Shown piece by piece: positions 1 to 7,875 of a stretch of 33,053 nucleotides of DNA. The stretch is from NCBI RefSeq assembly GCF_024448165.1, contig NZ_JAMOLN010000117.1, positions 1-33,053 on the forward strand. The letters are read 5' to 3'. The stretch is from Streptomyces longispororuber (lineage in GTDB: Bacteria; Actinomycetota; Actinomycetes; Streptomycetales; Streptomycetaceae). The notes below the pieces were generated by a model. The model worked only from the letters and a program-made list of their open reading frames with translations. It ran no database searches and was not told where the DNA came from. A program made the translations under genes and the position numbers. Numbering within the stretch: position 1 is the stretch's first letter; each line of letters begins with the position of its first letter.

Positions 1-1263
1 GGCCTCGTAGAGCCGGGTGCCGCCCTGGAGGGCGACGTCGGGGACGCGCCTGCCGACGAGCGGGTGGGCTCCCTTGGGGGCCGGGTAGCGCACGCCGATG
101 CCGGTGATCTGGCCGACGGCGCGGGTGCGGGCGGGGCGGACCCGGTCGAGGAAGCCGGTCAGTCCGGCGCGGGCCGCGAGCGTCCACGGGCGCTTGGCCA
201 TCGCCATCCGCACGATGCCGCCGCTGCTGCGCAGCACGGACCTGCCGACCGGGTGCCGCTCGGCCTCGTAGGTGTCCAGCAGGTCCGCGGAAGCCCGGCC
301 GCCGACGACGGCGGCGAGCTTCCAACTCAGGTTCGCGGCGTCCTGGAGGCCGGTGTTCATGCCCTGGCCGCCGGCCGGGGTGTGCACGTGGGCGGCGTCC
401 CCGGCGAGCAGCACCCGGCCCACGCGGTAGTGCGGCGCCTGGCGTTCGTCGCTGTGGAAGCGGGACATCCAGCGGGCGTCGTGCATGCCGTAGTCGTGGC
501 CGAGGGCGAGCCGGGCGATCTCCTTGATCTCGTCGAGGTCGAGGGGCTCGGTGTCCGGGACGTTGCGGGCCCGGTTCCAGCCGATCACTCGGTAGTAGCC
601 GTCGCCGAAGGGGGCGATGAAGGCGAAGGCGTCGCCGACCGCGTTCACGGTGAGCAGGTTCTCGGGCTTCTCCGCGAGCCGTACGTCGGCGAGGACGACG
701 GAGCGGATCGCGGACCGGCCGGGGAAGGGCAGCCCGACGGCCTCCCGCACGGTGCTGCGCATCCCGTCGGTGCCGACGACGTAGGCGGCGCTCAGCTCCC
801 GGTCGCCCGCCGACTCCCCGTCCTTCGTGCGGAGTTGGAGGGTGACGCCGTCCGATCCCTGGACCAGGCCGGTCACCTCGGTGTCGTGCGCGAAGGTGAC
901 CCCGGCCTCGGCGGCGCGCCGCTCCAGCGCCTTCTCGACCTCGTACTGCGGGACGACGAGGAGGTGGTTGAAGCGGGACGGCAGGCCGGTCAGGTCGATG
1001 GAGAGGCGGCCGAAGAGGCGCAGCCGGTCGAGCTGCTGACCGGCTTCCTCGATCCCGTCGGCGAGGCCGCGCGCGTCGAGCTGCTCCAGGGTGCGGGCGT
1101 GCACGACGAAGGCGCGGGAGAGGTTGCTGATCCCGCGGGGGCGCTTCTCGACCAGGGTGACCGGGACGCCGGCGGTGGCGAGGTCGCCCGCCAGGAGCAG
1201 TCCGGTGGGGCCGGAGCCGACGATGATCACAGAGTTCGTGGAGCCGTGCGCGGTGCCGTTCAT
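1..1263 (-). CDS. Class A FAD-dependent aromatic monooxygenase (3' end beyond window)
   Basis: The minus strand is open from an ATG at 1263 to the window edge, giving 421 codons without a stop. An AGGAGG ribosome site lies 6 nt before the ATG. The N-terminus has the dinucleotide-binding motif VGSGPTG (GxGxxG) near residue 15. The second FAD motif, LLAGDAAHVHTPAGGQGMN, is near residue 295 and is typical of PheA/TfdB-type (FAD_binding_3) hydroxylases. An internal DG motif (VVGTDGMRSTVR) also fits. Such enzymes hydroxylate phenolic or polyketide-like substrates using NAD(P)H and O2, in the cytoplasm. The substrate cannot be told from sequence. The gene is divergent from a tetR gene and shares its operator region, so it is probably induced when the TetR protein binds a small aromatic ligand. 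Family call is firm; specific role is unknown. Confidence 0.9.
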   Translation of the reverse strand, partial: MNGTAHGSTNSVIIVGSGPTGLLLAGDLATAGVPVTLVEKRPRGISNLSRAFVVHARTLEQLDARGLADGIEEAGQQLDRLRLFGRLSIDLTGLPSRFNHLLVVPQYEVEKALERRAAEAGVTFAHDTEVTGLVQGSDGVTLQLRTKDGESAGDRELSAAYVVGTDGMRSTVREAVGLPFPGRSAIRSVVLADVRLAEKPENLLTVNAVGDAFAFIAPFGDGYYRVIGWNRARNVPDTEPLDLDEIKEIARLALGHDYGMHDARWMSRFHSDERQAPHYRVGRVLLAGDAAHVHTPAGGQGMNTGLQDAANLSWKLAAVVGGRASADLLDTYEAERHPVGRSVLRSSGGIVRMAMAKRPWTLAARAGLTGFLDRVRPARTRAVGQITGIGVRYPAPKGAHPLVGRRVPDVALQGGTRLYEA

Positions 1264-1296
1264 GGTGGCCTCCTGCGTCCGTGGGCTACGTCCGTG

Positions 1297-1324
1297 CCAA
1301 CACCTGTTGGTCAACGCTTGTTGG
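1297..1324. promoter_or_regulatory. TetR operator copy 1
   Basis: CCAACACCTGTTGG (1297-1310) is an inverted repeat with 6-bp arms. A further direct TGTTGG follows at 1319-1324. The same arrangement recurs 55 bp downstream, and both copies sit between the divergent genes. Confidence 0.6.
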
Positions 1325-1326
1325 CA

Positions 1327-1355
1327 AACGTAGAACCGCCGGTATGGACTGTCAA
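1327..1355 (-). promoter_or_regulatory. Consensus promoter for the monooxygenase
   Basis: On the minus strand TTGACA (1355-1350) is followed after exactly 17 bp by TACGTT (1332-1327). This is a near-consensus housekeeping sigma promoter. It would start transcription near 1320, about 57 nt before the monooxygenase ATG. The -35 box overlaps one copy of the duplicated operator and the start point lies inside the other, as expected for repression by the divergent TetR protein. Confidence 0.65.
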
Positions 1356-1373
1356 CAGGTGTTGGCCTACGTT
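1345..1373 (+). promoter_or_regulatory. Leaderless promoter for tetR
   Basis: TGGACT (1345-1350), a 17-bp gap, then TACGTT (1368-1373). The ATG at 1381 begins 8 nt after the -10 box and no Shine-Dalgarno sequence precedes it, so the transcript is probably leaderless, a common situation in Streptomyces. An operator copy fills the spacer, which suggests autoregulation. Confidence 0.5.
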
Positions 1374-1379
1374 TGTTGG
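1352..1379. promoter_or_regulatory. TetR operator copy 2
   Basis: TCAACAGGTGTTGG (1352-1365) followed by TGTTGG at 1374-1379. The internal 14-bp spacing of TGTTGG matches copy 1 exactly. The site ends one base before the tetR start codon, so bound repressor would block tetR transcription. Confidence 0.6.
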
Positions 1380-1380
1380 C

Positions 1381-1962
1381 ATGAGCGAGAAGCAGCAGGT
1401 CGGTCGCCGTTCCGACGCCACCCGGGCCACGATCCTCGCCGCGGCCAGGGACCGGTTCGCGGCGGACGGCTACGAGCGGGCGACGATCCGCGCCATCGCG
1501 GGCGACGCCCGGATCGACCCGTCCATGGTGATGCGGTACTTCGGGAACAAGGAAGGGCTCTTCGCGGCGGCCGTCGCCCTCGACCTGCGGCTGCCCGACC
1601 CGGCGGACGTCGCGCGCGAGGACATCGGGCGGACCCTGGTGGGCCACTTCCTGGACCTGTGGGAGGCGAACGACGAACTCACGGCGCTGCTCCGGGTCGG
1701 CGCCACCAACCCGTCGGCCGCCGAGCGCATGCAGGGCGTGCTGCGCGAGCAGCTGATCCCGATCGCCCGGCAGGTCTGCCCCCGCCCGGACCAGGCGCCG
1801 GCCCGGGCGGCGCTCAGCGCGTCACAGGTGCTGGGGTTCGCGCTGACCCGGTACGTGCTGCGGTTCCCGGCGAGCGTGGCCCTGGAGCGCGCGGAGGTCG
1901 TGGACTGGCTCGGGCCCACCGTGCAGCGCTATCTGACGGCGGAGTCGGCCGACAAGCCGTAG
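1381..1962 (+). CDS. TetR-family transcriptional regulator
   Basis: A 193-residue protein starting MSEKQQVGRRSDATRATILA. Residues about 15-60 form a TetR DNA-binding domain: ILAAARDRFAADGYERATIRAIA, then the recognition helix around IDPSMVMRYFGNKEGLF. The C-terminal part is a helical ligand-binding and dimerisation domain of the usual size. The open frame extends much further upstream, but the ATG at 1381 is chosen because the conserved domain begins right after it, a -10 box stands 7 nt before it, and the upstream part is antisense to the monooxygenase. It probably represses both itself and the divergent monooxygenase through the duplicated TGTTGG sites. The inducer is unknown. Confidence 0.9.
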   Translation: MSEKQQVGRRSDATRATILAAARDRFAADGYERATIRAIAGDARIDPSMVMRYFGNKEGLFAAAVALDLRLPDPADVAREDIGRTLVGHFLDLWEANDELTALLRVGATNPSAAERMQGVLREQLIPIARQVCPRPDQAPARAALSASQVLGFALTRYVLRFPASVALERAEVVDWLGPTVQRYLTAESADKP

Positions 1963-1982
1963 GGGCGCGGGCCGGAAGAACG

Positions 1983-2029
1983 CGTCGAGGGCACCCATCG
2001 CGGCGGGTGCGCGACGGGTGCCCTCGACG
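1983..2029. terminator. Hairpin terminator after tetR
   Basis: A perfect 14-bp stem (1983-1996 with 2016-2029) and a 19-nt loop lie just after the tetR stop and before the 3' end of the converging minus-strand genes. Streptomyces terminators often lack a U tract, so this can serve both directions. Confidence 0.7.
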
Positions 2030-2054
2030 GGGAAACTCAGGGGAAGCCGGGGCG

Positions 2055-2294
2055 TCAGCCCTGCTTCTGCTGCTTGCGGGACTTGTCGCCCACCATCACC
2101 AGACCGGCGATGACCAGGAACAGGACGATCGGGGCGACCACGTAGAGGCCGAGCGTCTCGATCACGCTCAGGCCGGTACCCGGGTCGTCGCCGTCGTCGC
2201 GCGTGAGCGCGAGTGCCGGGGACGTCATGAGCAGCATCATCAGCGTCGTACCGGAGGCCAGGGCGCCGGCGCGCAGAGCGTTCTTCTTGTCCAC
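2055..2294 (-). CDS. Small secreted or membrane-anchored protein, 79 residues
   Basis: A GTG start at 2294 gives 79 residues. Residues 7-30 are hydrophobic and end in SPALAL, like a signal peptide or first membrane segment. A short acidic stretch (DDGDDPGTG) follows. A second membrane segment (about 45-68, LYVVAPIVLFLVIAGLVMVG) is next, then a basic tail KSRKQQKQG that would lie in the cytoplasm. A TACGTT -10-like box lies 6 nt upstream of the GTG on the minus strand and no Shine-Dalgarno is visible, so it may be leaderless. The start is less certain than the frame. It follows malQ by 20 bp. No function is recognised. Confidence 0.7.
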   Translation of the reverse strand: MDKKNALRAGALASGTTLMMLLMTSPALALTRDDGDDPGTGLSVIETLGLYVVAPIVLFLVIAGLVMVGDKSRKQQKQG

Positions 2295-2314
2295 GGTGCC
2301 AACGTAGCGAACGC

Positions 2315-4375
2315 CTAAACGAGGCGCGCGTCCGGGGGGCCTGTAAGAGGCACGTCGCGCGCCCCGCCCGCTTCGGCGAACACCGCGAGCAGGGCGTGCG
2401 CGCGCGGCGATCGCGCCAGGTCCTCCAGGGTGACGGGGCGCCCCTCGGCGTCGGCCACCGGCAGCCGCCAGTTGGGGTACTCGGCCCAGGTCCCCGGCAG
2501 GTTCTGCGGCCGCCGGTCGCCGACCAGGTCCGGCAGCCAGACGCCGATCATCCGGGCGGGCGTGCGCAGCAGGAAGCGGTGCACGGCGCGGACGGCCTCC
2601 TCCTCCTGGTCGGCGCCGCCCGCGAGCAGACCGAGCCGGGCGAAGAGCGCGAGCCACTCGGCGACCTCCGTGGCCGCCTCCGTCGGGGTGGCGCTGGACA
2701 GGCCGAGCCGCTCCCGCAGCCGTACGTCGTCGCCGGTCAGCCGGGCCGCGGTGGACGGCAGGTCGTGCGTGGTGGCGGTGGCGACGCAGTCCGTGCGCCA
2801 CTGATCGGCCGGCACCGGTCGCCCGTCGCCCGCCCAGTCGCGCTCGAACCAGAGCACGGACGTGCCGAGCACCCCGCGCTCGCGCAGCGTCTCGCGGACG
2901 CCCGGCTCGACGGTGCCGAGGTCCTCGCCGATGACGTACGTGCCCGAGCGCGACGCCTCCAGGAGCAGCACGGCGAGCATGGCCTCGGCGTCGTAGTGGA
3001 CGTAGCAGCCCTCGGTCGGCTCCTCGCCCTCCGGGATCCACCAGAGCCGGAACAGGCCCATGACGTGGTCGATGCGGACGGCGCCCGCGTGCCGCATCAG
3101 GCCCCGCAGCAGGTCGCGGAAGGGCGCGTACCCGGTCTCGGCCAGCCGGTCGGGGCGCCACGGCGGCAGGCCCCAGTCCTGGCCGCGGGCGTTGAAGGCG
3201 TCGGGCGGCGCCCCCACGCTCATCCGTTCGGCGAAGACGTCGCGCTGCGCCCAGGCGTCGGCGCCGCCCGGGTGCACGCCGACGGCCAGGTCGTGCACGA
3301 GCCCGATCGGCATGCCCGCGTCGCGGGCGGCCCGCTGGGCGGCGGCGAGCTGGGTGTCGGTGAGCCAGGCGAGGCGGCTGTGGAAGTCGACGCGGTCCAT
3401 CAGCTCGCGCCGTGCGCGCGCCGTCCCGGGCGAGCGCGGGTCCTGGAGCGCGGCGGGCCAGGCGTGCCGGTCGGGGCCGTACCGCTCGGCGAGGGCGCAC
3501 CACGTGGCGTGGTCCTCCAGGGCGGTGCCCTGCTCGGCGAGGAAGTCGCAGTAGGCGGCGCGGCGCCCCGGGCTGAGCGGCACGGCGTGGACCGCTTCGA
3601 GGACCTCGCGCTTGAGCGCCCAGACGGCGTCCCGGTCGATCAGCCCGCCCTTGTCGAGGACCGCGTCCCGCAGCAGGGCGGCCTCCCGCGTCCTCGCGGG
3701 GACGTACGCGTACTCGGGGACGTCCTCGATCCGCAGGTGCACCGGGTCCGGGAAGCGGCGCGAGGAGGGGCGGTACGGGGACGGGTCGGTGCCTCCGCCG
3801 GGCCCGGCCGGCACCGCCGCGTGCAGCGGGTTGACCTGGAGGAAGCCGGTGCCGTGGGTGCGCGCCGACCAGGACGCGAGGTCGGCGAGGTCCGCGAGGT
3901 CGCCCATGCCCCAGGAGCGGGCGGACAGCAGGGAGTAGAGCTGGACCAGCAGGCCGTGGGTGCGGCCCGGCGGGGCCGGGGCGGTGGGCGGCGCCGCGAT
4001 CAGATGGGCCTCGGCGGTCCGGCCGCCGGGCACGGTGACGCGCAGCCGGTGCGCGCCGGGCGGGGTCGGCGTTCCCGGGTCCCACGCCGCGTAACTGCTC
4101 CCGCCTTCCAACCGGATCTCGAGGTCCGCCCGTTCGGGCAGGCGCAGGGCCCAGTCGGGGACCCGGCCGTCGGCCCAGAGCACCACGGTGGGCGGGATCA
4201 GGCGCCCGGCGAGTTCCGCCTCGCGCGCGGCGAGCGCGTCCGGCGAGGCGGCGTCCACGCCGAGGGCGGCGAGGGCGGCCGTCACCGCCGCGTCGGACGC
4301 CGCGACCGTGCGGCCGGGGGCCGGGGAGTAAGAGGTGGCCACGCCGTACAGGGCGGCGAGCCGGGCAGGACTCAC
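2315..4375 (-). CDS. malQ: 4-alpha-glucanotransferase (amylomaltase), GH77
   Basis: A 686-residue protein with all GH77 hallmarks. The catalytic nucleophile is D436 in AVRIDHVMGLFRLWW, the acid/base is E484 in VIGEDLGTV, and the transition-state Asp is D538 in TTHDLPS. It transfers alpha-1,4-glucan segments between maltodextrins in the cytoplasm, in glycogen and maltodextrin turnover. The roughly 130-residue N-terminal extension before the barrel is usual for actinobacterial MalQ. The GTG start at 4375 overlaps the stop of the upstream 70-codon gene (GTGA), so translation is probably coupled. That overlap fixes the start although no strong ribosome site stands in front. Confidence 0.95.
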   Translation of the reverse strand: MSPARLAALYGVATSYSPAPGRTVAASDAAVTAALAALGVDAASPDALAAREAELAGRLIPPTVVLWADGRVPDWALRLPERADLEIRLEGGSSYAAWDPGTPTPPGAHRLRVTVPGGRTAEAHLIAAPPTAPAPPGRTHGLLVQLYSLLSARSWGMGDLADLADLASWSARTHGTGFLQVNPLHAAVPAGPGGGTDPSPYRPSSRRFPDPVHLRIEDVPEYAYVPARTREAALLRDAVLDKGGLIDRDAVWALKREVLEAVHAVPLSPGRRAAYCDFLAEQGTALEDHATWCALAERYGPDRHAWPAALQDPRSPGTARARRELMDRVDFHSRLAWLTDTQLAAAQRAARDAGMPIGLVHDLAVGVHPGGADAWAQRDVFAERMSVGAPPDAFNARGQDWGLPPWRPDRLAETGYAPFRDLLRGLMRHAGAVRIDHVMGLFRLWWIPEGEEPTEGCYVHYDAEAMLAVLLLEASRSGTYVIGEDLGTVEPGVRETLRERGVLGTSVLWFERDWAGDGRPVPADQWRTDCVATATTHDLPSTAARLTGDDVRLRERLGLSSATPTEAATEVAEWLALFARLGLLAGGADQEEEAVRAVHRFLLRTPARMIGVWLPDLVGDRRPQNLPGTWAEYPNWRLPVADAEGRPVTLEDLARSPRAHALLAVFAEAGGARDVPLTGPPDARLV

Positions 4376-4584
4376 CCCGCGGCCAGGCCGCTGGGGGTGG
4401 GCTCGGAGGTGAGCGGCGCCTCGTCGGCCATCGGCGGCTCGGACGTCAGCGGGGCGTAGTCGGCGAACGGCGGTTCGCTGGTCAGCGGCGGTTCGTAGGA
4501 GTACGTGGTGGTGTCGGCACCGGTCGTGACGGTGTCCGCGTGTTTGGAGAGAGCCGAGAGCAGAAGATGAGCCGATGCGGCCAC
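4372..4584 (-). CDS. 70-residue peptide with 12-residue repeats, coupled to malQ
   Basis: A GTG at 4584 is preceded by the strong ribosome site GGAGG, and the frame ends in a GTGA overlap with malQ. The first 27 residues (VAASAHLLLSALSKHADTV and a Thr-rich stretch) look like a leader. The remainder is built of near repeats: PPLTSEPPFADY (32-43), APLTSEPPMADE (44-55) and a truncated APLTSEP (56-62). There are no cysteines and no membrane segment. The layout of leader plus repeated Thr/Ser/Glu/Asp/Pro core resembles a multi-core peptide precursor, but no maturation enzyme is visible in this window. A structural or regulatory role beside MalQ is equally possible. Coding status is well supported; function is unknown. 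Confidence 0.75.
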   Translation of the reverse strand: MAASAHLLLSALSKHADTVTTGADTTTYSYEPPLTSEPPFADYAPLTSEPPMADEAPLTSEPTPSGLAAG

Positions 4585-4902
4585 GGGGGCCTCCTTCGTC
4601 AGAAGTCTTCGGTGGGCCGTGAGTCGGAAGCCCTACCCAGAGGACGCGGTCGCAGACCTGTACTGGCGCTCAACGTGTTGCTGGTCACATTGTGAACGAC
4701 GAAAGGAACTTGGCCAGAGGGCCGGGAGAACCGGAAGAACTTCACCCGCCTCACCACGCCCGACAGGGCAATTGCGGCACAACGGCCACGGGCGTTGACA
4801 CCCTGCCCCGGTGAATGGTGGGCTCGGTAGCCACTCTGGGACACTCGTCTCTTTGTTGATCTCTGAGTCGATCGCTGATCGTTGATCCGTGAGGAGTACG
4901 CC
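4585..4902. other. Divergent intergenic region, 318 bp
   Basis: This stretch separates the malQ operon (minus) from the GH84 gene (plus) and should contain both promoters. An 11-bp palindrome lies at 4685-4695. A TTGACA occurs at 4795-4800 without a convincing -10 box at the right distance. A run of 7-nt units TCGATCG, CTGATCG, TTGATCC lies at 4868-4888 with a further TTGATC at 4856. No gene is seen here. Confidence 0.5.
4685..4695. promoter_or_regulatory. Palindrome upstream of the malQ operon
   Basis: TCACATTGTGA is a perfect 11-bp odd palindrome about 100 bp before the start of the coupled peptide-malQ pair. It could be a regulator site. No specific protein is indicated. Confidence 0.3.
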
Positions 4903-7875
4903 GTGCAGCTCCGGCGCAGGAAGAGGGCGGCCGCCGTCGCGGTCGCCGTCATCGCGGGGACGCTGGGCGGCGCGAGCGGAGCACTGGCCGCCCCGCCGGC
5001 GCCGGGCACCTCGTCGGGCGACCTGACGTCGGACGAGGGACTGCCGTCGGTGTGGCCGCGGCCGCAGTCGCTGAAGGCAGCGGCGAACGACGTGACCGTG
5101 CCCGACGACGTGGTGCTCGTGGTGCCGCCGGGCACCGACCCGTACGCCGTGGAGGCGCTGCGCACCGTGCTGCGGACCGCGGGGGCGCGGGAGATCCGGC
5201 AGGTCGACGACGAGGCCGCGGTCCCGGCCGGGTCCGGGCTCGTCGTGCGCACGGGCTCCGCGACGCCCGAGTCGGCGTCGTCCGGCGCGAGCGACTACCG
5301 CACCGAATCGCGCGGCAACGCGGCCGGTTCGCTGGACACGGCACTGCGCGGGCTCGGCGCGACCGCCCGCCGCGATCTGCCGTCGGGCGGCTACCGGCTC
5401 GCCGTGGGGTACGCCGCCGGGCGGCCCCTCGTCGCCATGGAGGGCATCGGGGACGACGGTCTGTTCCACGCCGCGCAGACGTTCCGGCAGCTCGTCAGCG
5501 GGCGCACCGTCGCCGGGGCCGTGGTGCGGGACTGGCCGGGCACGACGGTGCGCGGCCTCACCGAGGGCTTCTACGGGACGCCGTGGACGACCGAACAGCG
5601 GCTCGCCCAGCTGGACTTCATGGGCCGTACCAAGCAGAACCGCTATCTCTACGCGCCCGGCGACGACCTGTACCGCCAGGCCCGCTGGCGCGAGACGTAC
5701 CCGGCGGCGCAGCGCGCGGACTTCCGCGAGCTGGCCGCGCGGGCCCGCGCCAACCACGTGACGCTGGGCTGGGCCGTCGCGCCCGGCCAGGCGATGTGCA
5801 TGTCGTCCGACGCCGACCTCAAGGCCCTCACCCGCAAGCTGGACGCCATGTGGGCGCTGGGCGTGCGGGCGTTCCAGCTGCAGTTCCAGGACGTGTCGTA
5901 CAGCGAGTGGCACTGCTCGGCCGACGCCGAGGAGTTCGGGTCGGGGCCGAAGGCGGCCGCGAAGGCGCAGGCGAAGGTGGCGAACGCGGTGGCCGCGCAC
6001 CTCGCCGCCCGGCACCCGGGCGCCGGGCCGCTGTCGCTGATGCCGACCGAGTACTACCAGGACGGGAAGACCGAGTACCGCACGGCGCTCGCGCGGGGTC
6101 TCGACGACGCGGTGGAGGTCGCCTGGACCGGGGTCGGCGTCGTGCCGCGCACCATCACGGGCGGTGAACTGGCGGACGCCCGCGCCGCGTTCGGCTCGTC
6201 CGGCTCGGCGCACCGGCTGCTCACGATGGACAACTACCCGGTGAACGACTACGCGGAGGACCGTATCTTCCTCGGTCCGTACACCGGCCGCGAGCCCGCC
6301 GTGGCGTCCGGCTCGGCGGCGCTGCTCGCGAACGCGATGGCCCAGCCGACGGCGTCCCGCATCCCGCTGTTCACGGCGGCCGACTACGCGTGGAACCCGC
6401 GCGACTACCGCCCCCAGGAGTCCTGGCAGGCGGCGATCGACGATCTGGCGGACGGCGACGAGGACACGGAGCGGGCCCTCGGCGCCCTCGCGGGCAACGA
6501 CGCGTCCTCGGTCCTCGGCGCCGACGAGTCGGCGTACCTGAAGCCGCTGATCTCGGCGTTCTGGCAGGCGCGCACGACGACGGACGGGAAGCGGACCACG
6601 AAGACCGCCGCGGCGCTGCGGGACGCGTTCACCGTGATGCGCCGGACGCCGGGCGCGCTCGACGACACCGGTCTCGACGCCGAGGTGCGGCCCTGGAGCG
6701 AGAAGCTGGGCCGCTACGGCGAGGCGGGCGAGGCGGCCGTCGACATGCTGGCCGCGGCGGCCCGCGACGACAGCACGGCGGCGTGGACGGCCGCCCGCCG
6801 TCTGGAGGGGCTGCGGGCCGACCTGAAGAGGCGGCAGGTCACGGTCGGGGCCGGGGTGCTCGACCCGTTCCTGGCGAAGGCGCAGCAGGCGTTCGCGGCC
6901 TGGTCCGGCACCGACCGGGCGGACAGCGCGCAGGGCGCCGAGGCCGAACTCCCGCGCACCCGCACCCTGTCCACGATCACCGTCCTCGCCGACCCGGGCA
7001 CCCGGGGCACGGTCGAGGCGCGGGTGCCGGGCCAGGGCTGGCGGCGCATCGGCGGCCTCACGGACGGCGGCTTCACGGAACTCTCCGCGAAGGGCGTCCG
7101 GGCGGACGCGGTGCGCGTCACGGGCGCCGCCGCCGGCACGGTCGGCCACCTCGTGCCCTGGTACGCGGACTCCCCCGCCGCCTCCCTCGCCCTGGCCCGC
7201 ACCGAGGCCGACGCGGAGATCGGCGGCGGCGCGCAGCGGGTGACGGCGCGGCTCACGTCGCAGCGCCCCGGCGCCGTGCGCGGGAAGCTCACGGCGAAGG
7301 CCCCGCACGGGATCCGGGTCGAGGTGCCCGCGGAGTCCGAACTGCCGCGCGGCACACGGGTGGACGTGCCGGTCGAGGTGACCGTCCCCAAGGACACCCC
7401 GGCGGGGACGTACGAGATCCCGGTGTCGTTCGGCGACGAGACCCGGGCGGTGTCGGTGCGCGCTTATCCGCGCACCGCGGGCCCCGACCTCGCCCGCTCC
7501 GGCACGGCGTCCGCGTCGGCCGACGAGACGGCGGACTTCCCGGCCGCCGACGCCAACGACGGTGACGCCTCGACCCGTTGGTCCTCGCCCGCGAAGGACG
7601 GCGAGTGGTGGCAGGTCGAGCTGGCGGAGCCGGTCAGGCTCGGCCAGGTGGTGCTGCACTGGCAGGACGCGTACGCGAAGGGCTACCGCGTCCAGACGTC
7701 CGCCGACGGCCGCACCTGGCGCACGGCGGCGACCGTGCGGGACGGGCACGGCGGGCGCGAGTCGGTGCGGATGGACGCGAAGGACGTGACGTTCGTCCGG
7801 GTCGTCGGCGACGAGCGGGCGACCGAGTACGGGATCTCGCTGTTCTCGGTGGAGGCGTACGCGGTCGCGGAGTGA
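4903..7875 (+). CDS. Secreted GH84-like beta-N-acetylglucosaminidase with CBM32-type C-terminus
   Basis: The GTG at 4903, with GAGGAG 6 nt upstream, gives 990 residues. An earlier in-frame ATC/ATT-type start would lack a ribosome site. Residues 1-29 form a signal peptide (RRRKR, hydrophobic core, cleavage near GALA|AP). Residues about 40-210 resemble the small alpha/beta domain before GH20/GH84 barrels. The GH84 barrel is about 216-520: GLTEGFYGTPW, YAPGDD, AWTGVGVV, NYPVNDY and TAADYAWN align with clostridial NagJ. A helical region and a NEW3-like beta domain (about 760-850) follow. An F5/8-type carbohydrate-binding domain (about 860-990) ends the protein. At the active site the family Asp-Asp pair reads Gln329-Asp330 (FQLQFQDVS). 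It should act outside the cell on GlcNAc glycans, if it is active. Confidence 0.88.
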   Translation: MQLRRRKRAAAVAVAVIAGTLGGASGALAAPPAPGTSSGDLTSDEGLPSVWPRPQSLKAAANDVTVPDDVVLVVPPGTDPYAVEALRTVLRTAGAREIRQVDDEAAVPAGSGLVVRTGSATPESASSGASDYRTESRGNAAGSLDTALRGLGATARRDLPSGGYRLAVGYAAGRPLVAMEGIGDDGLFHAAQTFRQLVSGRTVAGAVVRDWPGTTVRGLTEGFYGTPWTTEQRLAQLDFMGRTKQNRYLYAPGDDLYRQARWRETYPAAQRADFRELAARARANHVTLGWAVAPGQAMCMSSDADLKALTRKLDAMWALGVRAFQLQFQDVSYSEWHCSADAEEFGSGPKAAAKAQAKVANAVAAHLAARHPGAGPLSLMPTEYYQDGKTEYRTALARGLDDAVEVAWTGVGVVPRTITGGELADARAAFGSSGSAHRLLTMDNYPVNDYAEDRIFLGPYTGREPAVASGSAALLANAMAQPTASRIPLFTAADYAWNPRDYRPQESWQAAIDDLADGDEDTERALGALAGNDASSVLGADESAYLKPLISAFWQARTTTDGKRTTKTAAALRDAFTVMRRTPGALDDTGLDAEVRPWSEKLGRYGEAGEAAVDMLAAAARDDSTAAWTAARRLEGLRADLKRRQVTVGAGVLDPFLAKAQQAFAAWSGTDRADSAQGAEAELPRTRTLSTITVLADPGTRGTVEARVPGQGWRRIGGLTDGGFTELSAKGVRADAVRVTGAAAGTVGHLVPWYADSPAASLALARTEADAEIGGGAQRVTARLTSQRPGAVRGKLTAKAPHGIRVEVPAESELPRGTRVDVPVEVTVPKDTPAGTYEIPVSFGDETRAVSVRAYPRTAGPDLARSGTASASADETADFPAADANDGDASTRWSSPAKDGEWWQVELAEPVRLGQVVLHWQDAYAKGYRVQTSADGRTWRTAATVRDGHGGRESVRMDAKDVTFVRVVGDERATEYGISLFSVEAYAVAE

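Noticed and set aside
64..1380. Extension of the tetR frame upstream to position 64
   Set aside because: The upstream part is antisense to the monooxygenase, which has FAD motifs. The TetR domain begins at 1381, next to a promoter and operator.
4795..4833. TTGACA as -35 of the GH84 promoter
   Set aside because: No acceptable -10 box at 16-19 bp; the nearest TAG-like hexamer is 27 bp away.
4585..4902. DasR-type (GlcNAc regulon) operator before the GH84 gene
   Set aside because: No sequence resembling the TGGTCTAGACCA core was found in the intergenic region.
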